Below are positions 1-10,243 of a stretch of DNA of 64,000 bases, one piece after another (positions within the stretch are counted from its first letter, which is position 1; each line of letters starts with the position of its first letter). A program made the translations under genes and the position numbers. The stretch covers positions 3,989,501 through 4,053,500 of the forward strand of contig NZ_CP090003.1 in assembly GCF_021390195.1 (NCBI RefSeq), in the 5' to 3' direction. The DNA is from Flagellimonas sp. CMM7. Its GTDB lineage: Bacteria > Bacteroidota > Bacteroidia > Flavobacteriales > Flavobacteriaceae. The notes beneath the pieces were generated by a model. That model did no database searches, was not told where the DNA came from, and worked only from the letters and a program-made list of their open reading frames with translations.

Positions 1-1574
1 CCAAAGATTCAGGTTGTCCCAATAACGGATACTAATGCCAATAGACAATACGAACTTTATATTAAGCTACCAGAGGCGTATTCAGAAAGCACTGATAAAT
101 CATATCCGGTAATTTATACAACCGATGCCATGTGGCACATGGAGATGTTATCCGGTTCCACAGAATACATAATGGAAGAGGTTATTCTAGTTGGAATTTC
201 CTGGCAGAAAGACATAAACGAAGACCTGAAAAAAGAGCTTGGGGACCATGTAAGTCGATACAGGGATTATAGTTTTAGGAAACATGATAATCCTGAAATT
301 CAAAAAAAAATACAGTTCGGGCAAGCAAATAAACATTTGGCCTTTATTCGTAATGATGTCATTACCTATATTGACAATACGTATCGCACTGACCCAAATA
401 GTCGTACCTATTTCGGTTATTCAATGGGTGGTGAATTTGGTGCTTATGTGCTATTGTCTCAACCGAATACCTTTAATAATTACATTATTGGTAGTCCATC
501 GATTAAAAATGAAGTTGAACATCTATCTGAACTTAATACGAAATTCGGACCTTATGAAACCTCAAATAGAAGCTCGAGTCTTAATGCCAATGTTTTCATT
601 TCATATGGTTCATTAGAAGAAACTATGATGGAGCCTATTGAGGCTTTTATTAAATTATTAAATGATAGAAGAGATGACGGTTTAACTGTACTAAAAGAAG
701 TGATTGATGGAAATCATGGAACTGCATTCCCTATGACCGTAGTGCGCAGCATTAGCTGGTTGTCCCAGTTAAATAAAACCAAAGTAGAAAGTCTCTATTT
801 AGGGCAAAAACCATCCGGTGTTACCGCTATACCTTTCGCACCCGGAATTGTTAATACAGAGCATCGTGAACTGAGTGGATTTTTTTCACCAGATTTAAAA
901 GAGTTTTACTTTAATAGGAATGGCGGCAGTTACGAAAAGCACGCATTGGTTGTTTTTAAAAATATAGACAATCAATGGACCGAGTCGTATGTAATGCCCA
1001 GAATAGGCAGACCAGTGTTTTCACCAGATGGTAAGACCATGCATTTGGGGGAGAAATATATGGTGCGTACCGAAACAGGTTGGTCCGAGGTGAAAAGTCT
1101 TGGTTCTTATTTCGAGGACATTCGCATTATGCGTCTTACATCTTCCTCCAAGGGTACTTTTGTTTTTGACGAAGTAGGTTCTGAAGATGGAGATGGTGTT
1201 ATTCGTTATTCTCGCTTAATTAACGGCAAGCGCGAAGCTCCAAAACCATTAAGCAAAGAAATTAATACTGGTAAATTCAATGCCCATCCATTCATTGCGC
1301 CTGACGAGTCCTATATTATATGGGATGGTGAAAGAGAGAGCGGTTATGGTGATTCTGACCTTTATATCAGCTTTAGACAGAAAGACGGTTCATGGGGTGA
1401 AGCTATTAACCTGGGAAGTGGTATCAATACGGAAGCCTGGGAGTCGACTGCTTTTGTAACCCCGATGGAAAATATCTTTTCTTCAATAGAAATGTAGGGT
1501 CATCCGATTACGAAAATGTAGATATCTATTGGATAGATGCTCAGATAATTGAGGATCTTAGACCCAAACCATAA
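1..1574 (+). pseudogene. Esterase with C-terminal beta-propeller (PD40-like), 5' partial, frameshifted near its end
   Basis: The reading frame is open from base 1, so the gene starts upstream of the window. The first ~270 codons look like a putative esterase of the Fes/BesA type (PF00756 family): VIYTTD strand, nucleophile elbow FGYSMGGEFGAY near 415-450, and a HG motif (GNHGTAFP) as the likely catalytic His. The rest has PD40-type blades (FSPDLKEFYFNR, FSPDGKTMHLG). The annotated frame ends at 1497, but the missing end of the last blade (NPDGKYLFFNRNVG...) continues in another frame to a stop at 1572-1574. One base appears lost in the C run at 1452-1456. It may be a real frameshift or a sequencing error. 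Family call is fair; substrate unknown. Confidence 0.7.
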
Positions 1575-1856
1575 AACTTGGACGAAGTTTCCAGATGCTG
1601 ATGGAAACAATTTGTATCTAAATCTGGAAAGAATTTAAACTAGAAAACGACTTCCAAAGCAATTTTATATAATGTTGAACTATGAAATGGTTAATCTGGT
1701 CTATAACGTTCCGTGTTATGGTTCTTTGCTATGGAGGAGCAAAGCTTACCTCCTTAAAGGTTGATCTTGAATTTCCTTTGAAAATAAAATACTCATTATT
1801 CGACCCAATGATAGGAGGGAGTGGCTGTGTGGGATAAAGGCGAAGTTTTTTTTGAA

Positions 1857-3455
1857 TTATTGAAAAGGAAAATCTTCAATGGGACCCTCGTGAAACGGAG
1901 TAGTGCTTTTATAAATAAGCTCTTGACCGCCTGAAACCTGAATAGGATCATAATGATTTTTGATTACCTTTTGTATATACTCACCATAACTAGCAATACC
2001 TTGATATGACACTAGTTCTGTAGAGAGAACTTTTAGCAAGTTATTCTCGTACCTAAGTAATAGGTTGGATTCGTTCATTTCAGGAGGTAATTGGGGCAAT
2101 GGAAAACTTGAAATCGTTTTGCTGTCAAAGGTGATGTCCCATACATATATCGGATATGTTCCTCCATCGTGCAATCGTATCCTACCTATAATATGGTCGG
2201 TTCCTGTAACTTCAAAATTCACCAAGTTATCGGCATATGTAAAATCCAATGTATTCTCTGGAATTGTAAAGCTATCTTTCGGCGCACCGGAACCTGCAGC
2301 ATAGTAATTGGAGAAAGTCATCCAATATCTATAATCATAAAAGTTGGTGTTCAAGGTGTAGTTGACTTGATCACCAAGATTAACAGATTGACTTCTTGAA
2401 TCAATTAAATGAAAATTGTTGTTTTCAAAATCCTTTTCTTTCCAGTAACCATAAACATTCATAAAAAAAGAATTGTTCTTAAAACCATTGGAAGAATTTA
2501 GACTTATGCTGTGCTGTTCAAGACCATCGGTAACAAAATCTGCTTTGTCCAAAACAAAGTCGCTGGACAGGGGATGAAAAAGGGTCAAATGCTGGTAGTT
2601 GCCAGCATCACCCGATCCATACATATAAAAAATCTCTGGGGCATCAACGTCAAAGTTGGGATCTTCGATAAGATGGACAGTAAAAGTACCCTCATTGGCA
2701 TCCAAATCAAGTCTGTAAGCCGATTTGGATGGCCTGTGTACATTACTTGAAGATATTCTATCATTACTTTCAAAACCGATTATCGGGTATGTTTTTGTGT
2801 CTACATCCTCTCCTCGGTGTGGTTGGGACAAATTGATGGTACCAGGATTCGTGCGGGTAAGGTTCGCATGGGTGGACATACTGGTCGCCGATCCATTATC
2901 GGTTAAGGCAAATGACAACATAAATTCTTCGTCTATATCAAACTCTTGTGGCGAAGTTACCACAAGTACGCGGTCATCATTTGTAAACCGTTGTGCAGAT
3001 AGCAAGCTACCGTTCATTTTGGAGGCAAAAACAACAGCGTTAACGATGTATTGGTTTACCATGTTCTCTGGTAGGTTTATGGTGACCAATTTTCGGTGTA
3101 CTTCAAAGTTAAGTTCGGAGGTTTCTGTTTTGCCATTTTTCCCTGTTAAGGTTATTTTTAGCACATGTGAGCCAGTGTCATAGGCCTCGGGGTCAAAATC
3201 CAACGAAATGGAACCCTTGTTTTCTACAGTATGAATGATACTTTCATTCAGAAAAACTTCAATGGTACTCCCTTGAATACTCCCACCTTCAATGTTTGCA
3301 GTAAATTTAGTTGGTTCGGCTATAATGTCACCATTGGAAATAGATGTAATCCTGACTGTACCAGGAGCACCACCATCGGAACTGTCCTTGGAACAGGAAA
3401 CAAAAATAAAAAGAATAATGAGTATGTAAGTAATTTGGGAATTGTTGGAAACCAT
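1857..3455 (-). CDS. Surface lipoprotein with Ig-like N-terminal domain, unknown function
   Basis: 532 aa. The N-terminus is a lipoprotein signal (ILFIFVSC, Cys at about 21) followed by SKDSSDGG, an acidic/serine tether of the type seen on surface-exposed Bacteroidota lipoproteins. Residues ~30-120 read as an Ig-like/cadherin-like beta sandwich (GSIQGSTIEVFLNESIIHTVE, then SHVLKITLTGKNG). The remaining ~400 residues are beta-rich and I do not recognise a family. The gene stands alone, with 280-380 bp of empty sequence on both sides. Confidence 0.75.
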   Translation of the reverse strand: MVSNNSQITYILIILFIFVSCSKDSSDGGAPGTVRITSISNGDIIAEPTKFTANIEGGSIQGSTIEVFLNESIIHTVENKGSISLDFDPEAYDTGSHVLKITLTGKNGKTETSELNFEVHRKLVTINLPENMVNQYIVNAVVFASKMNGSLLSAQRFTNDDRVLVVTSPQEFDIDEEFMLSFALTDNGSATSMSTHANLTRTNPGTINLSQPHRGEDVDTKTYPIIGFESNDRISSSNVHRPSKSAYRLDLDANEGTFTVHLIEDPNFDVDAPEIFYMYGSGDAGNYQHLTLFHPLSSDFVLDKADFVTDGLEQHSISLNSSNGFKNNSFFMNVYGYWKEKDFENNNFHLIDSRSQSVNLGDQVNYTLNTNFYDYRYWMTFSNYYAAGSGAPKDSFTIPENTLDFTYADNLVNFEVTGTDHIIGRIRLHDGGTYPIYVWDITFDSKTISSFPLPQLPPEMNESNLLLRYENNLLKVLSTELVSYQGIASYGEYIQKVIKNHYDPIQVSGGQELIYKSTTPFHEGPIEDFPFQ

Positions 3456-3834
3456 GAGGATATTTTGCTGTTAAAATCAACTAAATTAGCGATTTTGGTG
3501 ATAAAATTTGAGAGAATTCTTTGACTTTCTGATTTTATCGATAAAAGTTCAAATAAAAATGAAGTTTTTATTAAAAATTCATACACTATTTATGACTTGA
3601 TTAGTTTCATTGAATAATCATATCAATACTTTAGTAGAGCTTATTGAATTATGATCCTGCATTGAAATCTTTTATTTTTGCACTTTGAGTTTTGCCCCAA
3701 GGAAAGCAAAGTTTACTTCTCTAATTTCCTGAAAAATTTCTTTTAAAGATTTCTTCAAAAAGATAATAGATACTGTTTTACCAAAGTCACAGAGTGGGGG
3801 AGGTGAAAGTTTATGGAATGGAAAGGGTATTTCA
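3456..3834. other. Non-coding gap, 379 bp
   Basis: AT-rich spacer between two minus-strand genes. It must contain the promoter of the lipoprotein gene to its left. I see no convincing ORF, repeat or strong hairpin in it. Confidence 0.5.
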
Positions 3835-4878
3835 CTATTTATTTTGATTTATAAATTGAATCACTTCCTCGGCAAACAGATTTGGTTCCGTGAACATAGG
3901 CGAGTGTCCAGATCGTTCAAAAAACACAATCCTTTTTTCACTGGATCCCAAATTATCAAAGGCTTCTTGGGCGTAGAATTCCGGAACGACCATATCATAC
4001 CTTCCCCAAAGGACCAATGAAGGAATGGTAATCTCCGAAAGCCTTTCCGTAAAAGTCAATTGACCTATAATATCATCATCCAAAATGGATTGAATTTTTA
4101 ATATGTTCCATAAAAAAGTTAGCAAATTATAATCTGAAACGTTAGCGTTTCCATTTTCTTCCTTGTTAATTAGGCCATCATCATTTAGATAGGCTTCAGC
4201 ATCAAAAGCAAGTCTGTTTAAACGGTTAAAATCGTCAAGAGTCACAACGTTTTGATCTACCTTATCTAATTCATCATAAACCGACTCCCAAAAGGGAACG
4301 CTATTTCCAAGTTCAATTTGAGCGGCCGCGACGCGCTCAAAGTTTCTGATGTACTCAAAATAAAGGTCTTTGGGGCTGTGACTGCCATCCACATTGATCC
4401 AACCCAAAAATTCACTTTGATCTTTCAATAAAGTAGCTGGCCCCAATGCGCCTCCCCAGCTATGTCCCAATAAAAAAAACTGGGAATCATTGCCATAAAT
4501 ACGCTTTATAACTTTGATCAAAGCCAGTACATCCTCTGCCATTAAATCAATCGTAACATCATCTTCTGAATAATTTCCCTGTGACATTCCAGAACCACGT
4601 TGGTCAAAATACACCACGCCATAGTTATCCTCTATCTGATCAAATGCATTTCCTCTAAAACCTAACCCTAGACCGCCCGGGCCACCATGTAAGGTGATAA
4701 GGAATATCTTTTCACTAGCATCTCCTTTGATATAGGCTGGCATATCAGCACCTTTATGACGTACAAAAACCGTAGCATCAATATCATCCAAGGTATGGTC
4801 GTTAGTGCAGGCATTGAAAAACAGCGTAAGTACTGCCAGAAATCCTATTTTGGTATTATTGAGAAGCGGCTGTTTCAT
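3835..4878 (-). CDS. Alpha/beta hydrolase lipoprotein (proline iminopeptidase-like)
   Basis: 347 aa. Lipobox FFNAC with Cys24, so it is probably membrane anchored. It has the hallmarks of the proline iminopeptidase-like branch of alpha/beta hydrolases: oxyanion HGGPGG at 64-69, DQRGSG at 92-97, nucleophile elbow GHSWGG with Ser140, an acidic residue in GRYDMVVPE and catalytic His in RSGHSP near the C-terminus, with a helical cap between. The catalytic set is complete. The start codon overlaps the stop of the upstream barrel gene by 4 bp, so the two are translationally coupled. Peptidase versus esterase activity cannot be decided from sequence. Confidence 0.85.
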   Translation of the reverse strand: MKQPLLNNTKIGFLAVLTLFFNACTNDHTLDDIDATVFVRHKGADMPAYIKGDASEKIFLITLHGGPGGLGLGFRGNAFDQIEDNYGVVYFDQRGSGMSQGNYSEDDVTIDLMAEDVLALIKVIKRIYGNDSQFFLLGHSWGGALGPATLLKDQSEFLGWINVDGSHSPKDLYFEYIRNFERVAAAQIELGNSVPFWESVYDELDKVDQNVVTLDDFNRLNRLAFDAEAYLNDDGLINKEENGNANVSDYNLLTFLWNILKIQSILDDDIIGQLTFTERLSEITIPSLVLWGRYDMVVPEFYAQEAFDNLGSSEKRIVFFERSGHSPMFTEPNLFAEEVIQFINQNK

Positions 4879-5522
4879 TGTTTTCTGTTTTTAAAATTGA
4901 ACCGGAAACCATATTGTAACGAAAAGGTTGGGAGTGTTTCCGCATTGTAGTTAAATCGTGGACTATAATTAATATTGAAATAACTGCCCGAGCGAACTTT
5001 GCCTTTACGTTGTTTGCCTATTCCAACAGATAATGACGGAGCATAATATCCGCGGCCTGGCAAGAAAACCTTATCAACGGAATCACCATTGACTTCGTAG
5101 GTCTCCGGCAAAAAAGAACGATAATATCCCAAAGGATTAAGCTCTATGCTAAACTGCTTTCCCTTTTTATTGGTGCGGCGCCAAGTAAGTCCGTAATTAG
5201 TGTATGCTCCGGTATCGGTTTTTGATGAAAAGTTAGTTGCAAACCCTAAATTTCCATTAAATAGGAACTGATGGGTATTGGTTCGTTCTGTACCCTTACG
5301 CGTTTTCGTTTTTTCGTTTTCTATCCAGAGATATTCTGCTCCAAAGGAGAGACCATTGCTCCAAAAAACTGTACCCACAAAGCCTACTTTAAATTCAGTT
5401 CTGTGCCAAAAATCGTCGGAGAGCTGGGTCTTTGTTTGTCGGCTGTTTAAGGTTTCTTGTCCGTAACTAAAGACTGTGAATTGAAATAGAAAAAACAGGA
5501 GGAACAGTAATTTATGATTCAT
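4875..5522 (-). CDS. Secreted outer-membrane beta-barrel-like protein
   Basis: 215 aa with a cleavable signal peptide (LFFLFQFTVFSYGQ). The mature part alternates short beta strands rich in aromatic residues (FKVGFVGTVFWSNG, YGLTWRRTNKKGKQFS, GYYAPSLSVGIGKQ) and ends in a Phe/Asn/Tyr-rich strand, as in small outer-membrane barrels. It is the first gene of a two-gene minus-strand operon with the alpha/beta hydrolase lipoprotein (4-bp overlap). Function unknown. Confidence 0.7.
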   Translation of the reverse strand: MNHKLLFLLFFLFQFTVFSYGQETLNSRQTKTQLSDDFWHRTEFKVGFVGTVFWSNGLSFGAEYLWIENEKTKTRKGTERTNTHQFLFNGNLGFATNFSSKTDTGAYTNYGLTWRRTNKKGKQFSIELNPLGYYRSFLPETYEVNGDSVDKVFLPGRGYYAPSLSVGIGKQRKGKVRSGSYFNINYSPRFNYNAETLPTFSLQYGFRFNFKNRKQ

Positions 5523-5942
5523 ATGATTGATTGGTTGAAGACAAAACTATCTTTATGAAAACCAATTACCGTTAAAGATTGTGTAATTAAAACTTAAGGA
5601 ATAGATAAAAAATAGCTGAACTAATGGCTCTTCCCATTGTTTGAGTATGCTTTTCTCTGGAGAGCCTATTTTATAATTCGACTTCGCTCAGCGCGAACCG
5701 TGCGACACCCCAAATGGTTAATTTCTAAGGAAATCCAAGTAAAAAACGTCCACCAAAGCAATTTTGCACAATGTCGTGTTATGGAAGTGTTCTTCCGTTC
5801 CATAATGTTCTTGCATGGTATTATCCTGAGTGAAGTCAAAGAGTAACTTGGGCTTTGGTTACGGTATAAAATTAAAGATTGAAAACCTTTCTTTTTTGAG
5901 CGAGATGGCGCTGGGCAAAGCTGTCATCATCTTTATAGATTT
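5523..5942. other. Non-coding gap, 420 bp, holding an inverted repeat
   Basis: No supported gene. The notable content is the imperfect inverted repeat described separately (5677-5840). The remainder is AT-rich leader of the minus-strand barrel gene. Confidence 0.5.
5677..5840. repeat. Inverted repeat with TTCGACTTCGCTCAG arms
   Basis: The left arm TTCGACTTCGCTCAG (5677-5691) and right arm CTGAGTGAAGTCAAA (5826-5840) are complementary at 13 of 15 positions and bound a 164-bp segment. The word is, from memory, a common dispersed repeat in Flavobacteriia. It looks like a small non-autonomous element or a divergent pair of dispersed repeats. Confidence 0.5.
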
Positions 5943-7154
5943 TTAGTGCTTGTTCCCAAAAAGAAGAAAATCTTGTGAACCGCGATTACTCAAGAATAAG
6001 TCTTTAATACCATCCCCATTGAAATCGCTAAAGTCAATATCGAACCCTCTACCTTTAATATTTTCTGGCATAAAAGTGCCAGCAGCCTCAGAAAATATTC
6101 CCTTGCCGTTGTTTATGTAAACACTGAAAGGGGTATTCCCATCAAATCGGGGGCCGTTGGTATTTCCAGTCATAATATCGGCATCCCCATCATGATCAAT
6201 ATCTAAAAAAGCCACTCCAAAACAGCGGTTCTCGTCTTTGGGCAGATGAGTGTGGGTACTATCAGAGAAAAATCCTTTGCCATCATTCAATAGCAATCGA
6301 TTCTGGCGAAGGGCATTAGGTACAAAGGCTTGCACATTTCCATAGAAAATATCAAAGTCACCATCACCATCAATATCAGCTGTAACTACTTCTCTAGTTT
6401 CTTCGGGTTCATTTCTATAGGGGAGTCTATCAGAAGATTGGTCTTCAAAAAATCCTTTTCCGTCATTGACCAATAACCGATTGGCATCTTCGTTACCCAC
6501 TAATAGATCCTGATCTCCATCATTATCGATATCACATAACGTAAGATCTTGTGTAACGTCTATAAACGCACCAAATCGCTTAATGGTTTCATCTATAAAG
6601 TATCCCTTCCCGTCATTGATCAATACGTTATTCTGGCCATTGTTCCCAATCAGTATATCCGGAGCACCATCGCTGTTAACATCATAGACCACAACAGAAT
6701 TGGAGGTGCCTGTAACTGGAATCCGGTTTCCACCATCTCTAAACGCACCATCCCCATTATTTAAATATAGTTCATTGGTTTTATTATCTTCACTAACCAC
6801 GATGATATCTGGATCTCCATCCAGATCAAAATCCGCAATACCAATATCTTCACTATCATGGGCTATCTGAGGTATCCGTGTACTACTCTCATTAGTAAAC
6901 ATTCCTTTACCATTATTGATGAGTAAGATATTAGGGAGGTGCTCATTGGCAATTAAAATATCAGGATCTCCATCTAAATCCAAATCGGCGATTCCAGCAT
7001 CCATGGAAAGCAATTGTAGATCCTTATATGGCAAGTGGGTTAGGGTTACATCATTATAAAAAGAAGCAGAAGCTTCATTGTTAGGATTCTTTTCTTGACT
7101 ATACCCAACAAGCATGGTCCCAAAAATTAGAAGCAACACATAATTCTTTTTCAT
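5943..7154 (-). CDS. FG-GAP/VCBS repeat beta-propeller protein
   Basis: 403 aa, secreted (MKKNYVLLLIFGTMLVGYSQ signal). The whole mature protein consists of about six to seven FG-GAP repeats, each pairing a calcium-binding loop of DxDxDGxxD form (DLDLDGDPDI, DIDGDGDFDI, DFNGDGIKDL) with a NNGKGxF motif. This gives an integrin-like propeller that binds Ca2+. No extra catalytic or C-terminal sorting domain is visible. It is a single gene, divergent from the dienelactone hydrolase gene at 7250. Such proteins in Bacteroidota are usually extracellular; the ligand is unknown. Confidence 0.85.
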   Translation of the reverse strand: MKKNYVLLLIFGTMLVGYSQEKNPNNEASASFYNDVTLTHLPYKDLQLLSMDAGIADLDLDGDPDILIANEHLPNILLINNGKGMFTNESSTRIPQIAHDSEDIGIADFDLDGDPDIIVVSEDNKTNELYLNNGDGAFRDGGNRIPVTGTSNSVVVYDVNSDGAPDILIGNNGQNNVLINDGKGYFIDETIKRFGAFIDVTQDLTLCDIDNDGDQDLLVGNEDANRLLVNDGKGFFEDQSSDRLPYRNEPEETREVVTADIDGDGDFDIFYGNVQAFVPNALRQNRLLLNDGKGFFSDSTHTHLPKDENRCFGVAFLDIDHDGDADIMTGNTNGPRFDGNTPFSVYINNGKGIFSEAAGTFMPENIKGRGFDIDFSDFNGDGIKDLFLSNRGSQDFLLFGNKH

Positions 7155-7249
7155 TGATTTACATTGGTTTTTGCTAATTTAAGATATTTTGGAACTAATC
7201 TAAAAGAGGGTAATCACTATATTTATGGTGTTAAAAAAATTACATCAAT

Positions 7250-8083
7250 ATGAAAATTTTCACGCATATTTTATTAATTGCTCTTGTACTTACCACATCA
7301 TGTAAACAAAAAGCAGAATCCAAACCTGAAGCAGATGCTACACCGGAAGCATACGTTGCAAAAGTTAAGGGAACCGAAGTGACTTATGCCTCGGACTCTA
7401 CCAACTTAAAAGGTTACATTGCCTATGATGAGAATAAAAAAGGTAAACGCCCAGGAATACTCATTGTACACGAATGGTGGGGACACAATGATTATGTTCG
7501 GGAGCGGGCCGATATGCTTGCGGAACTTGGTTATACTGCTATTGCCGTAGATATGTATGGTGATGGAAAACAAGCTGATCACCCAGACGATGCAGGTAAG
7601 TTTGCCATGAGTGTGATGAGCAACTTGCCCGAAGCTACAGCACGTTTTAATGCAGCGATCAATTTATTGCAACAACATGAATCCGTAGATAAGGAAAAGC
7701 TGGCTGCCATTGGGTATTGTTTTGGAGGAAGTGTGGTGTTGACCATGGCCAACAAGGGTGCTGATCTGGATGCTGTTGCGGCCTTCCATAGTGGGGTTGC
7801 CTTGCCCGTAATGCCAAACAAAGACCTAAAAGCACGTGTATTGGTATGCAACGGTGCTGATGACCCTTTTGTAAGTGCGGAATCTATTACCGATTTTAAA
7901 ACAGCCATGGATTCCATAGGGGCTAAATATGAATACATAGCTTACCCAGGTGTAAAGCATAGTTATACTTCCAAAGAAGCAGATGCCAATGGAGAAAAAT
8001 TTAAATTGCCATTAGCTTATAATGCTGATGCCGACCAAAAATCATGGGAAAGCTTGCAACAATTGTTCAAAGACGTTTTTTAG
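7250..8083 (+). CDS. Dienelactone hydrolase family lipoprotein
   Basis: 277 aa. Lipobox LTTSC (Cys19). The core matches the dienelactone hydrolase family: VHEWWGHNDYVRERAD, nucleophile elbow GYCFGGS with Cys instead of Ser, acidic residue in NGADDPFV, and His in GVKHSYTS, so the Cys-Asp-His triad is complete. Family members hydrolyse lactones or esters; as an exported lipoprotein this one probably acts in the periplasm. It lies 40 bp upstream of a DUF1080 lipoprotein on the same strand, so the two may be co-transcribed. Confidence 0.88.
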   Translation: MKIFTHILLIALVLTTSCKQKAESKPEADATPEAYVAKVKGTEVTYASDSTNLKGYIAYDENKKGKRPGILIVHEWWGHNDYVRERADMLAELGYTAIAVDMYGDGKQADHPDDAGKFAMSVMSNLPEATARFNAAINLLQQHESVDKEKLAAIGYCFGGSVVLTMANKGADLDAVAAFHSGVALPVMPNKDLKARVLVCNGADDPFVSAESITDFKTAMDSIGAKYEYIAYPGVKHSYTSKEADANGEKFKLPLAYNADADQKSWESLQQLFKDVF

Positions 8084-8123
8084 TGACAAACGTTCATCCG
8101 TTTACGACCATATCATTACATAA

Positions 8124-8897
8124 ATGACTAGAAATTCCCTTTTTATACTTCTGATGTTACTGCTCATCGGCAGCTCCTGTAGTACTGACAAGAAAAAGAA
8201 ATTTGAGGTTTTACGTTCCAAGGAGCTGGCCATTAAAAACATGGTTCACAATCAATTGCTCGATATAGAAAAAGAGCAGGGTTGGAGGTTGCTTTTTGAT
8301 GGTAAAACCCTTAATGGGTGGCATCTTTACAATAACTCGGACTCCACACAATTTTCCGCATGGGAAGTACAAAAAGGCACTCTCTTTTGTAATGCTACCG
8401 ATGAAACCAAAGTTTTTGGGGATTTGGTGACCGATACAGCATTTGAAAACTATGAGCTGGTGTTTGATTGGCAGATGGCACTCAGAGGAAACGGAGGTGT
8501 TTTTATCAATGTACAGGAGTCCCCGGAATATACAGCTACCTATAAGACAGGACCTGAATACCAACTATTGGAGCCTGAACATATGGATAATAAAACCCCT
8601 TTAAAACGACCCGGTTGTCTGTGGGGGTTATCGCCTCAATTAAGCAAGGTTGAAGCTAAGCCTACTGGACAATGGAATACGACGCGAATCATTCAGCAGG
8701 AGGGAAAAATTCAATTCTACCTCAATGGAAAACTGACCGCGGAAGAAGATTTGACCTCAATAGATTGGAGAAATAAAATTACAAACTCGAGTTTTAAAGA
8801 TGCCCCCGGTTTCGGTAAGGCTACCCATGGGAAAATCGCGCTGCAGAACTGGTACTTTGAGGCTTGGTTCCGCAATATGAAAATCCGTGAGCTATAG
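8124..8897 (+). CDS. DUF1080 (3-keto-disaccharide hydrolase-like) lipoprotein
   Basis: 257 aa. Lipobox LIGSSC. From about residue 45 it shows the DUF1080 jelly-roll signature GWRLLFDGKTLNGWHLYN, then the typical GNGGVFINVQE and GPEYQLLEPEH strands and a C-terminal WFRNMKIREL. DUF1080 proteins are concanavalin-like folds, some of which cleave 3-keto-glycosides. Residues 15-40 insert a short charged helix before the domain. The gene sits between the dienelactone hydrolase and the truncated BNR gene, all on the + strand, suggesting a degradative exoenzyme cluster. Confidence 0.88.
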   Translation: MTRNSLFILLMLLLIGSSCSTDKKKKFEVLRSKELAIKNMVHNQLLDIEKEQGWRLLFDGKTLNGWHLYNNSDSTQFSAWEVQKGTLFCNATDETKVFGDLVTDTAFENYELVFDWQMALRGNGGVFINVQESPEYTATYKTGPEYQLLEPEHMDNKTPLKRPGCLWGLSPQLSKVEAKPTGQWNTTRIIQQEGKIQFYLNGKLTAEEDLTSIDWRNKITNSSFKDAPGFGKATHGKIALQNWYFEAWFRNMKIREL

Positions 8898-8957
8898 TAA
8901 AATGGTTACGGACAGTTTAGGTACAGATATAGGCAACTTTATAATCCATTTATTGAT

Positions 8958-9893
8958 ATGAATTTCCTTCCAAATCCAAAATTACTGTTTTTATCATTTT
9001 TTGTCTCAAGTATAACAGTCTTATCACAAGATTTTGATGCTTTGCAATACCGCACCGTAGGTCCAGTCCGTGGTGGTCGCGTTACAACAGTAACCGGAGT
9101 AGCGATGCAACCAAACACTTTTTATTTAGGCGCTTCTGGTGGGGGTGTTTGGAAATCTGAAGATTATGGAACGACATGGAACAATGTTTCTGATGGTTTT
9201 TTCGATACGCCTTCGATAGGGGCGATACAGGTTGCTGAAAACGACCCGAACATTGTATATGTCGGTACTGGTTCCGACGGATTACGAAGTAACGTCATTA
9301 GTGGAAAGGGCGTATACAAATCTATTGATGCAGGTAAAACATGGGAACATATAGGGCTTAAAAACGTAGGTCAGATCGGCGCAGTGGAAATTGACCCTAT
9401 GAACAGTAATATTGTTTGGGTAGCGGCCATCGGAAATGCTTTCAAAAGCAATCCAGAACGAGGTGTATATAAAACAGCGGATGGAGGGAAAACCTGGGAA
9501 AAGGTACTGTTTGTTTCTGATAATGTGGGCTTTTCTGATATTGAATTACTACCAGGAAACCCCAATGTTATTTATGCAGCGGCATGGAAGGGTGAACGCA
9601 AACCTTGGACCATTATATCGGGAGGCCCGGCAGCAGAGGGAGGCATTTATAAATCCGTAAATGGTGGTAAAGATTGGATGAAACTTGAAAACGGACTGCC
9701 AAAGGATACCATTGGGAAGATAGACTTAGCTGTTTCTCACGCTAATTCGAGCATTCTTTATGCCGTTATCGAAGCGCCTCAAGGAGAACAAGGGCTTTAT
9801 AAATCAGTTGATCAAGGTAAATCGTTTGAACATGTTTCGGATGACAAGCGTCTGGTAAATAGACCGTTTAAATGTACTCTAGTAGTACCGTAA
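8958..9893 (+). pseudogene. VPS10/BNR (sortilin-like) repeat exoprotein, 3' truncated
   Basis: 311 aa; the intact relative at 47602-50853 has 1083 aa. Signal peptide ending near SQD, then QYRTVGPVRGGRVTTV and Asp-box repeats (SEDYGTTWNN, SIDAGKTWEH, TADGGKTWEK, SVNGGKDWMK) of a sialidase/sortilin-type propeller. Similarity to the family stops after NRPF (about 9870), where a YYT-like motif is expected; the frame then runs through about seven foreign codons into a stop. The break coincides with the start of the cassette array, so insertion or deletion there is the likely cause. Probably non-functional. Confidence 0.8.
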
Positions 9894-10165
9894 AAGGTGA
9901 ATTAACGGAACAATTAAAAAGGACGGGGAATGGAACTGGAACTGAATTTTAGAATTGCCAACTCCTGTTGTATCGAAAAACGGCCGTTTAAAGGAACTTA
10001 TGTAGTCTTTCGATTTTAGACAATATGAAAATATCGTGTTACAAATATTTGTAACCGTATATTAACCGTTTACCACAACTTCTTCTCCCTAAGAATGGGA
10101 TGTGAGATTATTTATAACTTACGGCTTAAATAGATTTAAGAGTGCCTAGGTACTCTTAGCCAATT

Positions 10166-10243
10166 GTTAGAGCACATTCAGCTGAAGCTGACTTTTTTTG
10201 CTCCGTGCTACGCACTCCCGCCCAAAAAGAAATGTGCTCTAAC
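10166..10243. repeat. Geneless unit bounded by perfect 13-bp inverted repeats
   Basis: GTTAGAGCACATT (10166-10178) and AATGTGCTCTAAC (10231-10243) are exact reverse complements. The end CTCTAAC also forms the left boundary of folded repeat A1. This is the first instance of the rule seen across the array: a unit opens with GTTRRNN and closes with its reverse complement. Confidence 0.7.

Noticed and set aside
2065..3524. Several plus-strand ORFs (79-152 aa) over 2065-3524
   Set aside because: Antisense shadows of the minus-strand lipoprotein gene at 1857-3455.
5637..5846. 69-aa ORF at 5637
   Set aside because: Lies over the TTCGACTTCGCTCAG inverted repeat and has no coding character.
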